Below, piece by piece: positions 1 through 12,858 of a stretch of DNA of 64,000 nt. Positions within the stretch are counted from its first letter, which is position 1. Each line of letters opens with the position of its first letter. The stretch spans positions 496,001 through 560,000 of the forward strand of contig CADCXC010000001.1 in NCBI GenBank assembly GCA_902806595.1, written 5' to 3'. Under the pieces are notes generated by a model that was not told the origin of the DNA, did no database searches, and was given only the letters and a program-made list of their open reading frames with translations. Origin of the DNA: Pyrenopolyporus hunteri. Lineage: Eukaryota; Ascomycota; Sordariomycetes; Xylariales; Hypoxylaceae. The translations under genes and the position numbers were made by a program.

Positions 1-1695
1 TTGCTTGCCAGCAGGGCCTCGGTACTCGATGTAGCGTTTTGACCTGACGTCGGGGTTAAATTGGGCGGCGTTGTCAGCGAGGTTTGGGAAAAGTCACCAT
101 AGCGAGCCCCCAGGCCATTCCCAAGGCCGGCGTAGCTCGAACCAGAGGGCGCAGGGCTCGGACTGTGCGTGCGCAGATCCGCAAAGCTCTTGGCAGCCCT
201 GAGGTTGTTGGGTATCCCGTTGTCCGGGCTACCCGGCAGTTCTAGAGTAGGCCCCTGCCTACCGAGCGCGTGGTAGGCGCCTGATCCAATACGAGATTCT
301 GTGAAGTCGTAGGTAGCTGCGCGACTTAATCCGCGTCTGTGATCCTCCCAGGAAACGTTGGGCAACTGACTCTGAGTATGGATCGGAGGGGAGTTCTGAG
401 GCCGCTTCATGATCTGAATCTGCCTTCGATCAGCTTCGCCGACGGATCTGTGCTCCAGACCCATATTATGGGCGAGGATATGTATCTGTCGACGCTGCTC
501 AGGGGTGACGTCGGGGGAGAAGATATGTACTTCGCGAGATGGGTCGTTCTTAAACAAGGTCAGCTGCGTGTAAAATTCAAGCGTGGTCGGATCGTTCAAG
601 TCAACGTCGCCTATGCATAGTTTAGTTTAGCCAGGAACACCTCGGATCGAGAGAGAATAAGTAGGAAACTCACGTAACGGCGAATTGCTCGGCTGTTTGT
701 TGACGCTGACGCCGAGAGCCTGTAGCGCACTCTGCTGATGCATCGGCAGCGGCGCCCGATGCTGCTCTTCGAGTTGGCCTCGCTTCTCACGTTTTTCCCG
801 ATCGATTCGATCACGCTCGTCTTGCGGCAGCATCTTCTTATATTCCACGCGCAGCTTCCGGCCCATGACCTCTAACCCGTTCATCTTCTGGATCACGATG
901 GCGGTGTCCTCCGCTGTCGAGAAATTGGCGAAGGCGAGCCCCCGAAACACCCCCTTATCGAAGTGATAATTGAAGGCATACGGCTGGGGTAGATTCATCG
1001 AAGCCATGAGGCCCTGGAGGATCTCCTTTCGACACTGAAATTGGATGTTCTTGATGACGATGGCGGTGGGAATCAGCTGCTCGGATTCGGCTGTCCCTGG
1101 AGTAGCCATCATTCCTCGGGTATCGGCGACAGCGCCGGCCATGCCCGACAGGTCATGCTCGTTTCCGTTCATCGATAGGTTTGGATCATACAGCTGAGGC
1201 ATCGAATGCACACCCATCCCAGATTGATCGGTCCAAGTCTAGAGCGGCATACTTCGATCAGCTAAACCCTTCACGCATCATAAATACACCTCAAGGGTCA
1301 CTCACCGTAGGCAGAGCGGCTCGTCGGTTCACAGCCCTCACCGCTAACCTACCGTTGCCGTTCATGGGGCCGTTCATCGTGGCTACTCCGCCATTATAGC
1401 CCCATGTTTGGCTATTCTCCAACATGTAGCCGGATTGCATAGCGCTCGGTCCGACGCGGTCAAACCTGGTGAGCGATTCGTAGCCCGAAGCGCCGCCCAA
1501 CCGGTCGTCGTGCCCGTATATAGAGGCGGATGCCATGTGCTGACCGAGAGACTCGAGCTGCCTCTGACCCGATCGATTGCCACCAAGGCCCGAGGGGAGG
1601 CCAACGGTAGCGTAGCCCTGTCTTGTGGACGGCGGCGACCGGTTTGCGGTTGTCGGATAGTCGTAATAGATATCGTGTTGCTGTTGTGGATTCAT
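1..1695 (-). CDS. PIN4: Pin4/Cip2-like RNA-binding protein (RRM + R3H-like), 3' end cut by window edge
   Basis: Three exons are visible: 1306-1695, 674-1238 and 1-610; the coding sequence continues past the window edge. Both introns have GTGAGT donors and TAG acceptors and keep the frame. Residues about 188-265 form an RRM: RNP2-like VIKNIQ, and RNP1-like RGLAFANF. From about residue 320 follows an R3H-like segment (DLNDPTTLEFYTQLTLFK, later DVTPEQRRQIHILAHNMGLEHR). This order is typical of the fungal Pin4/Mdt1 (budding yeast) and Cip2 (fission yeast) family, cytoplasmic RNA-binding proteins linked to checkpoint and stress responses. The Gln/Gly/Met-rich N-terminus and the Ser/Pro-rich tail look disordered. 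The start chosen is the ATG at 1695; the same frame is open further upstream but shows no earlier ATG. At least 521 codons are present. Function in this organism is inferred from family only. Confidence 0.88.
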
Positions 1696-3902
1696 GATTG
1701 CCACAATAGTATTGAGGGCTGATGCAGCTGCTGTGGGGGAGCCAGCAGACTGCAGCTCCCTTTCTACACGTATATAGACGGGCGTAAACGCCTGGGTGAG
1801 GTCTGGACTAGAACTCAAGACGTATGTCTTTGGTCTCTCCAAAGAAGGTTGAGCAGGAGACAAAGCAGCGCCCCCTTAAGAGTCGCAGCCGTTTTATTTT
1901 TCTCTCCTTTTTTCCCTTTTTGTTGCAGAGGCGAGGTTAATGCTCGTGCGTGAGGTCGGTAGGAAGATAGGCAGAGTCGGTCGAAGGGGCAGCGATGGCC
2001 ACGGTTTGGTTGGCTGAAAAAGTTAGGCAGGATTGGCTATGCAGTAAAAATGCAAGGAGCCGAAACGAAGATTAGGTCGGGAAGCACACCGTCGCGGGAG
2101 CTCAAATACCGAGGGAGAGCTGACTCCTGAGATGCCAGGTCGCCAAATATTTCCCCTAGGTATATATGATAGGTCCTAAACCTCTAGAAAGGGGACTCGG
2201 GCCTGTCCTGGAAGTTGATGCAGTGGAGAAAAAAATGGCCTGCAGGAAAGCAGAGGCAGGTTGAAAAAAGGCGGCGAAGAATTGCGGGCTTGACCGCAGG
2301 GACCCTCCCCCAACCTAGGTAGGTAAGTTAAGGATTTTTTTTTTCCCTTTTTACTTTTCCTTGGACTTTTAATTTTTCCTCATTCCTCCCCTTCCACTAG
2401 GTGAACGAAGGGTTAAACCTGGATGCCGGGTCGGCTTGACAGCACCCTTCAAAAAAAAGAAAAACTTTGCTCCCACGTATATCCTACGAAGCCTGGTCGG
2501 ATAAGTAGATCAAAAATAAGAATAGCAGGATAAGCTATCTTTTTTTTTCTCGTTGCAGCGACAGGGTAACCGTAGATGGTAGTAGAGATAATGTAGGGTT
2601 CTGTAGATAGAGAGGTAGAAGTTAGAGGCTGTGTTTGTACGCGACGCGCGAAATCGTTAGGTCCAATAAACCCGACCTTCCAAGTTGGCGGGCTTTGTAG
2701 GGGTTGGTTATGGTAGATAGGTGGTAGACAAGGGTTGTTGCGAAGGGTACCGTAAGGCGTGATGGGTCGAACCAGGGAAACCCTCTCGAGACGGGACCCG
2801 GAAGACAGCTCGAGGGACCTCGGCGATGAACAGGTGAAAGATAAGATTGGGTGGTTGACCGAAGTTGAGCTGGAACCAGTTTGCCTATCAAGTTGCGACT
2901 CGGACAACTCGAGCTGGTAGAGGTAGGCTTGGTTGCTTGTAACGGTAATATTCAAGAGGCAGAGAGAAGGGGAAAATAAAAAATGCCCTTAGCCTACGGG
3001 ATTACCCACCACTCTGATTGTCTAAAGCGAATCCACAGGCTCAGGTTAAGTCAGATAGGTCAGATAGGTCGGATAGGTAAGGTTGGCCTGGCCTTCGAAG
3101 TACCGTGCTGAAAGGTAGGGGAGGTAGGGGGCAGGGAGGGAAGACAGTGCAGCGTAATCCGAATTCCGCTTAGGTTGCCCAGAAGGGCGCTGTAGAGATC
3201 TTGGGTGCAGCTGGAGATACAAGCAAGACAAAGACGGAGAAGCCAATCAGAGCTCGAGTAGAAAGTGAGGAGACGTGCCTAGCAGGATCCAATAGGAAGG
3301 GCACCGCTCGGAGGAGGCCGCGGGATGGGATGTCGCAAAGGTGGGAGGGAGGAGGAAGAGAGAGAAAGGGGAACGATTACGGCAATATTGCCTTATGAGA
3401 AGGCAAGAACCATTGGATAGATATGGAATGCAATAGGGAGGTTATGGTTATGGATATGGGTTATCAAAAGGTCAGGTTAGGTAGTATCGAAGAACTTCGA
3501 GAAGGGGACGAAGAAAAAAATAAGTCCCATGGAGGCTAGGTAGATTAGATTATTTTTTTTGTCCTCTCCTTCCAGAGTAAAGGTACGGGAACTTGGCACT
3601 TTGAGGGTTCCCAGGGGCAATGGGGGCAATGGGGACAGGAGGGGGGCTAATTAGGATTAGGTAGAGGTGGGGCATTGATCATTGGTGGTTTAATGGGTTT
3701 TAGGTCAGGTTAGGTGCATGTACAATACCTAGGGAGATGGTAGCGGCAGTACCTGCTAAGGTACGAATTTTACAGACGTCAAAGACAGGTGGGTACATAT
3801 ATATAATATGTATCCGTAGGTACCAGCCAACAGGAAAAAGAAATAATACCAAGAGCTTTTGGAGAGATACATATAGAGAGATTCAGCAGTGATGAGGAAG
3901 GC

Positions 3903-3955
3903 TAAGGTCAGGTTCCTAGGTACCTACCTGGTAGATAGGTAGGTACTCAGTAAAG
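3903..3955. repeat. Cluster of TACCTAGGTA-type tetranucleotide motifs
   Basis: Overlapping copies of CCTAGGTACC, TACCTACC and TAGGTAGG occur here; each is its own or a neighbour's reverse complement. The same motif recurs in almost every intergenic gap of this window. Confidence 0.6.
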
Positions 3956-6092
3956 CAATGCGTATACATCTCACCGTCAGCCACAGCTACCTACATATTG
4001 GACTAGCACTGAATTTTAGGGGGGAGATCAGATACAACGCAAGGTACACCTAAGGTATACCTAAGGTACGTGGTATGAGATACATCGCGAACAGGGGGAC
4101 CGTGTAAAATTAGATTGAGTACTTATACTGTGCTCGGAGCATTAATGGGTCTATTCTTCGGGGCGCAGAAGCCAACCTTAAACAGCCATTATGCCGCCCA
4201 AGTCCACCATCCCGCACAGTGCAGCGCAGCACAGCTTAATACTGTGCTATACGGTGCTATACCTAATCAAGTTCGACTGGGCCGTCATAAAAACGTGTCA
4301 TGGTGCACAGGGCAACCGGAATTGTTTCCCCCATCAACAATATTTGAACCATTTGGAAAGTATCGCCGTCTTCATTTTCAATTTCATTTCCTTTTTTTTT
4401 TTTTTTTCGTGAATACGGTGATGCGCCAGCATAGATCGCAGTCTCGAGCACGCGTCGACATCAACCGTGACATTAACAAACGTATATACCAGACGAAGGG
4501 CTCCCGGCGCCCATTCAGCAAGCCTTAAACCCCCTCAGTCCCAATTCTGAGCCTTTTACACGTACTCTTAACTCGAGAGATCTGAGATAGCACACTATAG
4601 ACCTACCCTCACTCATTCATCTACCTAGGTACCTAGGTAATCTACCCACTTATCCATACTATACCATACATTAGGTGTGTACCAAGGTATATGAGAAGTT
4701 TAAGCAACGCAGCTGTAAAGGAAGAAAAAAAATTAAATAAAAAACAAAACAACCCCCCGCACCCATCGTATACTCACCTATCCGTGCTATTACTCGAACA
4801 AAAGTCCCCTGGTCTCAAAAGCCTCCTAGTCTCGTCTTAGGCAGGCCTTATCACGGGACAAGGCTACCAACCGAAATATCAGAAGCCTCGTGAACAGTCG
4901 CATCACACCCTCCTTTCCCCCTACCACTCCGCTTTTTCAGCACAGCATCAAGTGACCTTGCCTACTTACATAGGTATCTTACCTACCCTCTCCTTACCCT
5001 CCAATACAATAGTGGATGTGGCATCATCGATATCAATCACGGGAATTTGGATGTACGCATCTGTAGCTCGTCTCAGGGGGGGTGGTTGTGGAGCCTCGGA
5101 CAAAAGTTATTGGGCTCTATGGGCGACCATATAAGATTGACAGAGACAGCATTAGTCAAAATTCGTGAAACATGCAGGTGTGGCGTCTCGATCATCCGGT
5201 AGGTCCCAGAACGGTGGCCGCAGATTCGAACAAGACTTCGACAAGCCAACCCTTCTTTCCCAGATCTTCAAGGTAAGAAGAAGAAAAAGGTATTAAGATT
5301 CGCGGGCGAATAGTCGTTGTCCGGGCCCAGCAACAAGGCCAGCAACAAGACTTCTCTAAAACCCATTCGACCTATCATCCCAAAAAGTCTCGAATATCAT
5401 TCACAGACACTGCATATCCGCAGGTGTTATTCCACGACCTAACCCCAGGTACCTTTGTTTTATTTCATTTTACTTGACCTCATTTCCCGAGGTCTTAGTC
5501 ATGGTTCGGGGCCCCCCCTAAACACTTCTCGAAAACCAAAACAATAAAAGACGAATAAAAGAAATGGTACCTGTCTCGTTGGTACATACTTCTCGAAGCA
5601 GCCGGCCGATCCAAGATCCCTACAAGAACAATTCCAGAAATGCCAATCGGATCAGATCAACGTCACAGCCCAACTTCTGAAATATTAAACCCCCGGCAAG
5701 TGTTCAATCTCGACTCCCTATGGCGCCGTATCTGGTGATTTGGGTGTGCCTGACGCACCTGTACGCAGCTATCTGCATCCATCTCATGTAGATCACGAGC
5801 ACTCTGCATTGCAGGCCCGCTGATCAAGGGTACAATACCTACAATACCCAACACAGGTACCTACAATCAGCACCTAACGCGCGAAGCGCAACATGCAGCG
5901 GATGTCACCATCTGCAAGTTTCTTTTCCTCTGCAATCCTACCACAGACGCCTCACCCCCCGCGCGCACCAACGAGATGGGCCCGTCATTTCGGTCCAATC
6001 TTACGCAGCACCGGTGCCCAACCCCATCTGTCGAGCCGCAAACCCATCCTTCTCCGTTTGCTCAAATATACGACTGGCCCTAATCCCGTTTG

Positions 6093-6185
6093 TATGTACG
6101 TAGGTAGGTAGGTATGCACGTACGTATGTAGGTGCTATATGTACGCTAGGTACGTGTATGCACAGGTACCTACATCGGGTAGGTG
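6093..6185. repeat. GTAG/TAGG microsatellite-like cluster
   Basis: Runs of GTAGGTAGGTAGG, GTACGTACGTATG and AGGTACCTAC occur within about 90 bases. This is simple-sequence DNA built from the same tetranucleotide as the other intergenic clusters. Confidence 0.55.
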
Positions 6186-6194
6186 AGTAATACT

Positions 6195-6521
6195 TCAAAG
6201 CTCGCAACACTCGAATGGTCTCCAGAAATCCTCTCCCATGGTATTGGCGTCCTTCGATATCCGCGGTAAGGGTGTTCCGTAGCCTATCAATCTCCAGCCT
6301 GTCGGCTCGTCTGTGCGGCCTCGTACCCAGTCCCAGGGGTCCGTCCTGAGATCGGATCGCAGGATGGTCCCAACCTCCCAGCCGAACCCCTAGGATTCGA
6401 AATGATCGTTCACCGAGGCCAGCAAATCAGAGGCGGTTTTGCGTCTGTTTTGAGGAAAATCGAGGCAACCCTCTATGGAACCTAGAATCTTGGCATATTC
6501 TGGAACTCGTCTTCTATCCAT
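6195..6521 (-). pseudogene. Unrecognised coding relic with one in-frame stop
   Basis: Reading from the ATG at 6521 gives 43 codons, one TAG at 6390-6392, then 64 more open codons up to a TGA at 6195-6197. The second part reads like real protein (for example TDPWDWVRGRTDEPTGWRL and ISKDANTMGEDFWRPFE) and is rich in Trp, Gly and Arg. A single CAG-to-TAG change, the kind RIP produces, would explain the interruption. I do not recognise the family. It could be a decayed gene fragment, an exon of an unmodelled gene, or a chance open frame. Confidence 0.3.
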
Positions 6522-6757
6522 TGCAAGAGCCCTCAATTACGTAGCTTTTCTCCTTTCCCAGGTCTGCGTCATTTCCTTTCTTACCCATCATTACCGTTTT
6601 ATTCCTTGCCTTCCTAACCTAACGTCACATCGATGACGTTCCGAGTCCATAAGACTCGCTAAGCAGCTAATTACACGATGTCTCTCTAGTACGATTTCCC
6701 GGTTGCCGCGGACTATGTGCTTTCGAGGCTAGACAGAAGGGACCACCCATGCCGGCT

Positions 6758-7330
6758 CTAACAGGTCGGTCGAGTCTGCTTCGCCCCAAGGCCATCTCTC
6801 GTACGGAAGATGAGCAGAGGGCCCGTTGGTCCTCGAAGGTAAGCTACAGCAGAAATGAGACTATTTCGGAGAAGGCCCGTTGAAGAGGACTTCAGCCACA
6901 CCGATCCAAGACTCGCTTTAGGTCGGCCCTCGTCGAGTCCGTTGTTACCGTATGAGAGGTATCCCGCAAGAAGGATCGATAACCATCCCCTCGTCATCGA
7001 CATAAGACGACCATATTTCGTGCTCATGTGGACGACCGCAGGTTGAGCGCCGTGCCGAGGGGACCAACCCCTGGATACGTTGATAAGTGGAACAAGTTGG
7101 GCTTTGAAACCCAGGATGTTTAAGTGACAAAAGTAAATGCAGGCTGTCCTCCTACTTACACCCTGCCTGCCAATGCTACTAATACACCAGGTCCAGCAAG
7201 GATTACGCATGATCAAGATGTTACCAAATATTGGTAGTCCTGTTTCCCAGCCTTGGTGGGGAGGGAGACACCAAGCTTTCCGTCTCGGGAGCTGGCAGCA
7301 CGAGAGGTAACGCTGAGCTAAGTCATCCAA
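6758..7330 (-). pseudogene. Degenerate cytochrome P450-like N-terminal fragment
   Basis: In one minus-strand frame the start resembles the proline-rich hinge of fungal microsomal P450s: basic residues (RRKAW), then LPP, then GLPIFGNIL. Further on come HLNILG and, in the same or neighbouring frames, a GRPH/SRPH-like stretch and GW...L.YG, in the order seen in P450 N-terminal halves. Frame changes are needed to follow this, and I found no haem-binding FGxGRRxCPG downstream, so any gene would be broken and truncated. The identification is by eye and tentative; a chance open frame is the alternative. Confidence 0.38.
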
Positions 7331-9485
7331 TCGGCAACTTCCCGTATTTTATCTTTCCCCTCTCCTATCTGAAGGATCCCTAATATAAGGCGCGGAAATG
7401 GGCTGCATAAGCTCACATTTAAATGCACATAGTAAAGAGGTAGTCACAACAGGGGAGGAATAGTATCTCGGACCGAGCTCTCCCGTAAGAACGAAACGCG
7501 AACCGTAAAGTAGTATTTTCTCAGAATTTCTCTGCCAAGGCAATAAATTTCACTCACTATTTTAGACCATCAGCCGTGTTCCTGGCTGGTGACTGTGTCA
7601 GTCAGGCCGAGACCCCTTTTTCATCGTGAAGATACAGGATTCACGTAGATGCCCTCGCATTCGAAACTACCCTCATGAGGAGTTGGTTACACCATTAGGA
7701 TAGCGTAATTGTACCAACAGATCGGCTACGTTATGGTCTAACTCGCAGGCTTCACGTCGTAGCCGAAATTATTCGTTGTCATATTCATATGGATGCTACC
7801 TACCAGGCGCCCAACAGTTGACGTGGACTTACTTTGCCTCCTCAAATCCTGCATGGCCATATTGCTTAATTTCCCATCTACTAAGTCTTGTATATGCGCC
7901 GTCTAAACAAGCTCGCCACGGCAAGCATGGCAGCAAGCAGGCGGCCGCGACACGTCCAAACTGTACCATTCCGGCTGCCAGGATCCCCTTTCTATCTGCC
8001 AAACCATTCGTCAGTTTTCTCCCACAACCCCAGGCCAGAGTGATACAGATTACCCACAAACCAAGGATACCAGAATAGTTGACAATGGCTCCCTCTACCC
8101 TCGTGGCGTCAAGGGGATCGGTACCAGACCATCTAATAATCCCACCTCTATGTGCGTAGTAATAAGTATAACCAGTGGAGCCCTGTTGAACCAAACCTAT
8201 CTCAGTCGACAGAAACCCCTATAATTGGTCGCTACTAATATATCGAGTCGACACTCCGCCACGATCATTCAGTCTAATCCAAAGTAATTTTAACGCCCCC
8301 CTAGAACTGTTGCTTGCAAAGCATCTTGTAACTGCACGTACCCATCCTGGGATATTAGGCGGTCTCAGAGATCATATCCTCTGTGTAAATCTAGTGGTGG
8401 TTCCAGGAAATTTCGGATGCCTGTATAGGGGTCGATAACGATCACCAGCTTTGTTTATCCTCGAAGGGTAAGAACTCTGCCCAACTTTACTATATCCCGA
8501 GCAAGATACGTCTCAAAATAGATGTAGATGCAAAATTCTTTCTTAGGTACGTGAACATCAAGGTTAGAATGTCAATTATTCCAAGGCGGACAAGCAAACC
8601 TCGACAGTAGGACACCTCGATACGTTGCTAGCAACAACCAGACTTCATAGGCAGTCGGGTCGAATGGGATGTGGCGTTTCAGTTATCAATGAGCAGGCAT
8701 GACGCCTACCAAACACTCGTTAGATACGAAGTGGCGCGTCGATCAAGAATTAAAGGGATATTTGTCGAGCTCGGCCCAGCTGGAGGATTTAGCGAAGGGG
8801 GGTTATATGTTTGCGTATCTCTCAAGCTTCGTGAGCGTGATTCCCCCGTTGTCACACCTGGTGAATCGGTGACGAGCTGTCTCTGCGCATGGAACGACCC
8901 GGTAGGATTCAAATAGGCATCTTGCATCCAATGGGTGGTACATACGCTTCGAGCGTGACCTACACTACGAAATATCAAGTCGATAGGAATACAAGAACTT
9001 TCCAGCAATAGACGCCGTCGTCGCTATCGAGCCAACTCAACCTAGACCTCACACAGATCAGCCAGACCGGCGTGGTGTAGCGCGGCTGCGTCGGGTTATG
9101 TGAGCTAGTCGCCGACAATTATCTATAAATGAGACGGCGAATTTATATAATCGGGGCTCTATCAAATTCAAGACAAAAACTAGGAATCTGTCCTAGCAAT
9201 ACCGAACGAGTTGGCTTGGATTACTGATCGTGGTTCGCAAAAGATTGTCAGAATTGACTACGTCGAAATACTATTTGGGCAAATTCTTTATAACAAAAGG
9301 CCAGCGGCAAAATCGATATCTTCCAAGCAAGTATAAAAACCGGTAAAGAGTCCCCCCCTCCCCCTTAAGCTAATCCCCCAGGGCTGCCGTCCTCCGTAGT
9401 TACCCATCTAGGTAGGTAGGTAGGTACCCCAAGTAAATCAAGACTACGGCCCTTTCAAACCAGAGAACCCTCGCCATCCTCCTTA
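7331..9485. other. Gene-free stretch
   Basis: No convincing gene is visible in this 2.1 kb. Short frames on both strands lack family motifs and mostly lack ATG starts. A GGTAGGTAGGTAGGTACC run lies near 9410-9430, just beyond the 3' end of the neighbouring secreted-protein gene. Confidence 0.5.
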
Positions 9486-10169
9486 CTAGGTAGCTTTCAC
9501 CGTCGTCCGAATCGCCACGGTCTCGCAGCCCGGCATATCCCACTGCAGGCCCAAGAGGCTCAGCATGAAGTAGATCCTGTACCAACGCCCTTTTGGCCCG
9601 CTGCCGCCCTCCTCGCCCTGCTCGCACGCCGTAAACCCCATCAGCTCGCCGGGGAAGTCGTGGTTGAGCCTCACGCCGTCCGCCATGGACGCGAGCTCCC
9701 ACTTGGCGTCGGGCCTGCCGTCGCGCGCGGTGCTGGCGTTGAAGGTCGGCGCGCTCGCGTTCCCGAACCCGAACTCGAACTTGATGATCCGCGACCCCCC
9801 CGTCGTCCCGCTGGCGTTGAGGAATCCCGTGGGCCCCAGGTCGTACGGCTTGCCGGCGCGGTCGTGCGCCGCGCTGTAGAGCACCCCGTCGCGCAGGGTG
9901 GCGACGAGCGGGGGCGAGGTGTCGTCTACGACTACCATGGACCCCCCTGGCACGCCGGGCTGAGGGCGCAGCTTCACCTGCTTGGAGTTGAGGACGGAGT
10001 TCTTCCTGTCTGAGAATATGGTCCATGTTAGCCCGCTGGTGTCGAAGTCGGCGTGCGGGCGGCCAGGAGGACTGGAGTGGGCGGGGGGAGGGGGCTGGCA
10101 GACGGCGCTGGCGGGCGTGATGCCCGAGGTGAGGGATAGGAATATTGTGGTGATAAGTTTGGTTAACAT
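9486..10169 (-). CDS. Small secreted protein of unknown function
   Basis: A single-exon frame of 227 residues from the ATG at 10169. The N-terminus is a clear signal peptide (MLTKLITTIFLSLTSG, small residues before the mature chain), which is why this ATG was preferred over frame extensions upstream. The mature part has few cysteines (CQPPPPAHSS near the start, FTACEQG, PGCETVAI near the end). It has beta-rich alternation such as RIIKFEFGFGN and two or more possible N-glycosylation sites (NAS). I do not recognise a catalytic motif. It resembles the general class of fungal secreted hypothetical proteins. The coding sequence is noticeably GC-richer than its surroundings, consistent with a genuine gene. 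It is isolated, with no gene within 2 kb on either side. Confidence 0.7.
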   Translation of the reverse strand: MLTKLITTIFLSLTSGITPASAVCQPPPPAHSSPPGRPHADFDTSGLTWTIFSDRKNSVLNSKQVKLRPQPGVPGGSMVVVDDTSPPLVATLRDGVLYSAAHDRAGKPYDLGPTGFLNASGTTGGSRIIKFEFGFGNASAPTFNASTARDGRPDAKWELASMADGVRLNHDFPGELMGFTACEQGEEGGSGPKGRWYRIYFMLSLLGLQWDMPGCETVAIRTTVKAT

Positions 10170-12858
10170 TTTGGTGATGAGAGTACGAAGAGAGTAAGTT
10201 CCGGTGAGGTTGTTTTGGGGGACTCGTCGAGACAAGCTGCGTAGTCTGAATAATGAATTTTATATTCGGGCAAGGATTGTTTTCGTCCACAATTGCCCTA
10301 TCTAAGTTATGACAACACGTGGGTTTTCCACCTGCCTACACGGTACGAAGTTGCCCGTGGCCAGGACGAAGCATCGGTGAGAATCAGCTTCGTTACTCGA
10401 GGCCACGTCGCGAATAGTAGAACAAGTGGGCTCTATAAGCCGAGAACAGGTATCTAGAGGTTGATAACATGCGGTTCGAAGGCAAACTTGAAGATAGAGA
10501 TCACCAGACCACCTAGTCCAACTTTCTATGGCGGTTTGGGCCTTCATTCTCCAGTACTGTACGCCGGTAGAACAAATCCATTAGCTTACTTGGTACGCGT
10601 CGAACTACAGGAATATCCTATCTCTGGTTTAGGGCTAGCAGAATGTTTGTCAAGTTTGCCTTTTCGTGCTGCCGAGCGTTGTGATGAACATGTAGATACT
10701 AGGGGAGTAGCATTATATCTCCTGGTATTAGGTGGCAACGTAACATTGAGGCTCTGACATGGCGGTTACTCTGCCAACTTACCTCTATGTCAGATATTGT
10801 TCCTAGTCGGGGAAATTGCCTAACCGGTCCCATCTGTTTGAAAAATTCCCTGGGACTATATTGTGGCAAGTTCGGGATATGGATGTGGTTGTTCAGGCCG
10901 GAGTTTAGGCAACATCACCCATCCATACTATGTGCTCCCACCATGTGTAGATGCTCCTTGCTCAGTACGCTTCTACATGGACAGAGAGTTCTCGTTGTGC
11001 GCCTAACCGAAGCGAAGCATTCTAAACATTCATGGACGAAATTTAGATTCTATTATTTCCGGCTGCTTCGTACCCCTTTTGATCTTCATTAAAACTGTTG
11101 AAGGATGAGGATAAGCGCAGTAATATCGATATAGAAGTAACCACAGAGAGATAATAGAGGGCCGTAAATATATACAAGATAGACGTCTAAGTTCTATGTA
11201 TATTCTCTCCCTATTTTAGATTTTCCCGGGTATGGAGTAGAAACATGCCCTAGCATATGAAAACCTGAGCTCTTATTTTGGTTGGTAGAACGAGTTAGCA
11301 ATTGATTATCTAGGAGATAAGAAACACTTATGGTAAATTTTTATAGGTATTTCTCTAGTCTTCATAATAGAGCCTAAGATGTCTTATGAAAAGGGGCTTT
11401 TACAGGATTACGCCCATAAAATGGTTCTTGGCTGAATGTCTTTGAGGTTAGAGTTCACATATCGGTTATGATGTTATATACGTACGATATTTAAAAGTTA
11501 GAAGTAAGGACTAGAGCGAATCATCAGACTTCTCTAAATGAAAGACGACGTATGAAGAGTATGACTTGGTTGACTTCGACTTTTACCCCCTGAGAGTGCT
11601 CCGTGTACCGAAGTACCAGGGTACCAAAGTACCAAAGTGCGTTATGTAATACTGCGATACATGTGGGTGCCTAATAGATCATGTGGCTGTGCATGAATGC
11701 AGGCAAGCCACACCGCGTCGGCTCTTCGGTTTCCGCTTGGATTGACGTCGATCCCGCCATCCAAAGCGACCGCAAGCTAATCTCTGCTTTCAACGTCCAA
11801 GTCCATCTTTTTGTGCGCCGACGACCCTTACGGCTTTTCCTCGTTTATTCGGAACTTTATACCAGAGCCTCGGTCGCCTATTATATTCGACGTGTTCAGA
11901 TGGCTCCTAGGCCGTTTGCGATGCGGCATGTATGCTGCCGTCGCCCTTCGTCCAACATGATGCCGCCGTCCTCTGGGCCAACTTGCAAGTCCACGGCCGG
12001 TGGTTGATGCCTTGCTATTCGGGCCTATGGCCTCTCTTTGGCTAATTCATACGAAAGCAATGCGAGTATGTCATCATACGCCATTTCTACTTCTTTTTAT
12101 CTTCGGTGCTGTATTCGGTCGATGCGGCCGACCTCTGATATCATACCCTTTTCTCCGGCATTCATCGAGACAGACTGTCTCTCCTCAAGCGGCTGACGGC
12201 GAATATAGCCGGAGATCTACCGGCTGACCAGCATATCCCTAGCTCATTAAGGTTTAGCGCCCCCCAATCTCAAGAAAATTCTAAGCGCTACGAGCTTGAG
12301 GAGGGGTGTTCTCCAGGCTTTCCGGGGCTTCTGGAACTATACCTAGGTGATCTTGGGTGCCTACCTTGCCTTAGTGCTCAGCGCTGGGGGACGCAGCAGC
12401 CTGCCCAGCCTACAATAGGCCACTGAGTCAAACTAATTAGGCAAGCGGGCAGCCGCCTAGAAGCAGGCTTACTTACCACCTCACCTAGAAAGAAGAAGCT
12501 TACTCGCAGCTTTTGGTTCTCGCCCCAGCCCGCCCAGTGCCTACCATAGTAGGTATCTCAGGTACCTACCACCTATCCACCTATCCACCCACAGACCAAA
12601 AGTAGCCCGCCCTTCCCAACTACACCGCGCCGCCTCTCGATTTTCTAACGCATCCGACCCCGACGCCGTAACAATCAAAACACAAACATAGAAAAAAACA
12701 ATTTTCGCCAACAAACAATCCCGACGCGCAAATCTCAAAACCATCCAACACAAAAATCGACAGCATATTTTTCTCGCCGTATCCGAAAGGCCCTCGCAAA
12801 TTTTAAAAATCTATCGATACAATTATCGACTTCGCGCACATCGATATCGATATAAACA
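10170..12858. other. Gene-free stretch and H2A.Z promoter
   Basis: No supportable gene is seen in 2.7 kb. Near 11604-11640 there is a short tandem of GTACCAAA/GAAGTACC units. Near 12550-12592 there are AGGTACC motifs and CACCTATC repeats. Just ahead of the H2A.Z start (about 12,805-12,855) lies an ATCGAT-rich, locally palindromic stretch that is probably part of that promoter or 5' UTR. Confidence 0.5.

Larger units (their letters stand above)
1696..6194. other. Gene-free stretch upstream of the Pin4-like gene
   Basis: No convincing coding sequence is seen in this 4.5 kb. The part nearest the gene is presumably its promoter and 5' UTR. It contains long homopyrimidine or poly-T runs (for example near 2334-2350, 3551-3560, 4391-4408), a short tandem of 10-bp GATAGGTCAG-like units near 3050-3080, and several clusters of the palindromic TACCTAGGTA motif (near 3915-3955 and 4621-4640). 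Open frames here start at non-ATG codons and have no family features. Confidence 0.5.

Noticed and set aside
2449..2955. 168-codon minus-strand frame upstream of the Pin4-like gene
   Set aside because: Starts at TTG, has no domain features and overlaps homopolymer-rich sequence; probably 5' UTR or intergenic.
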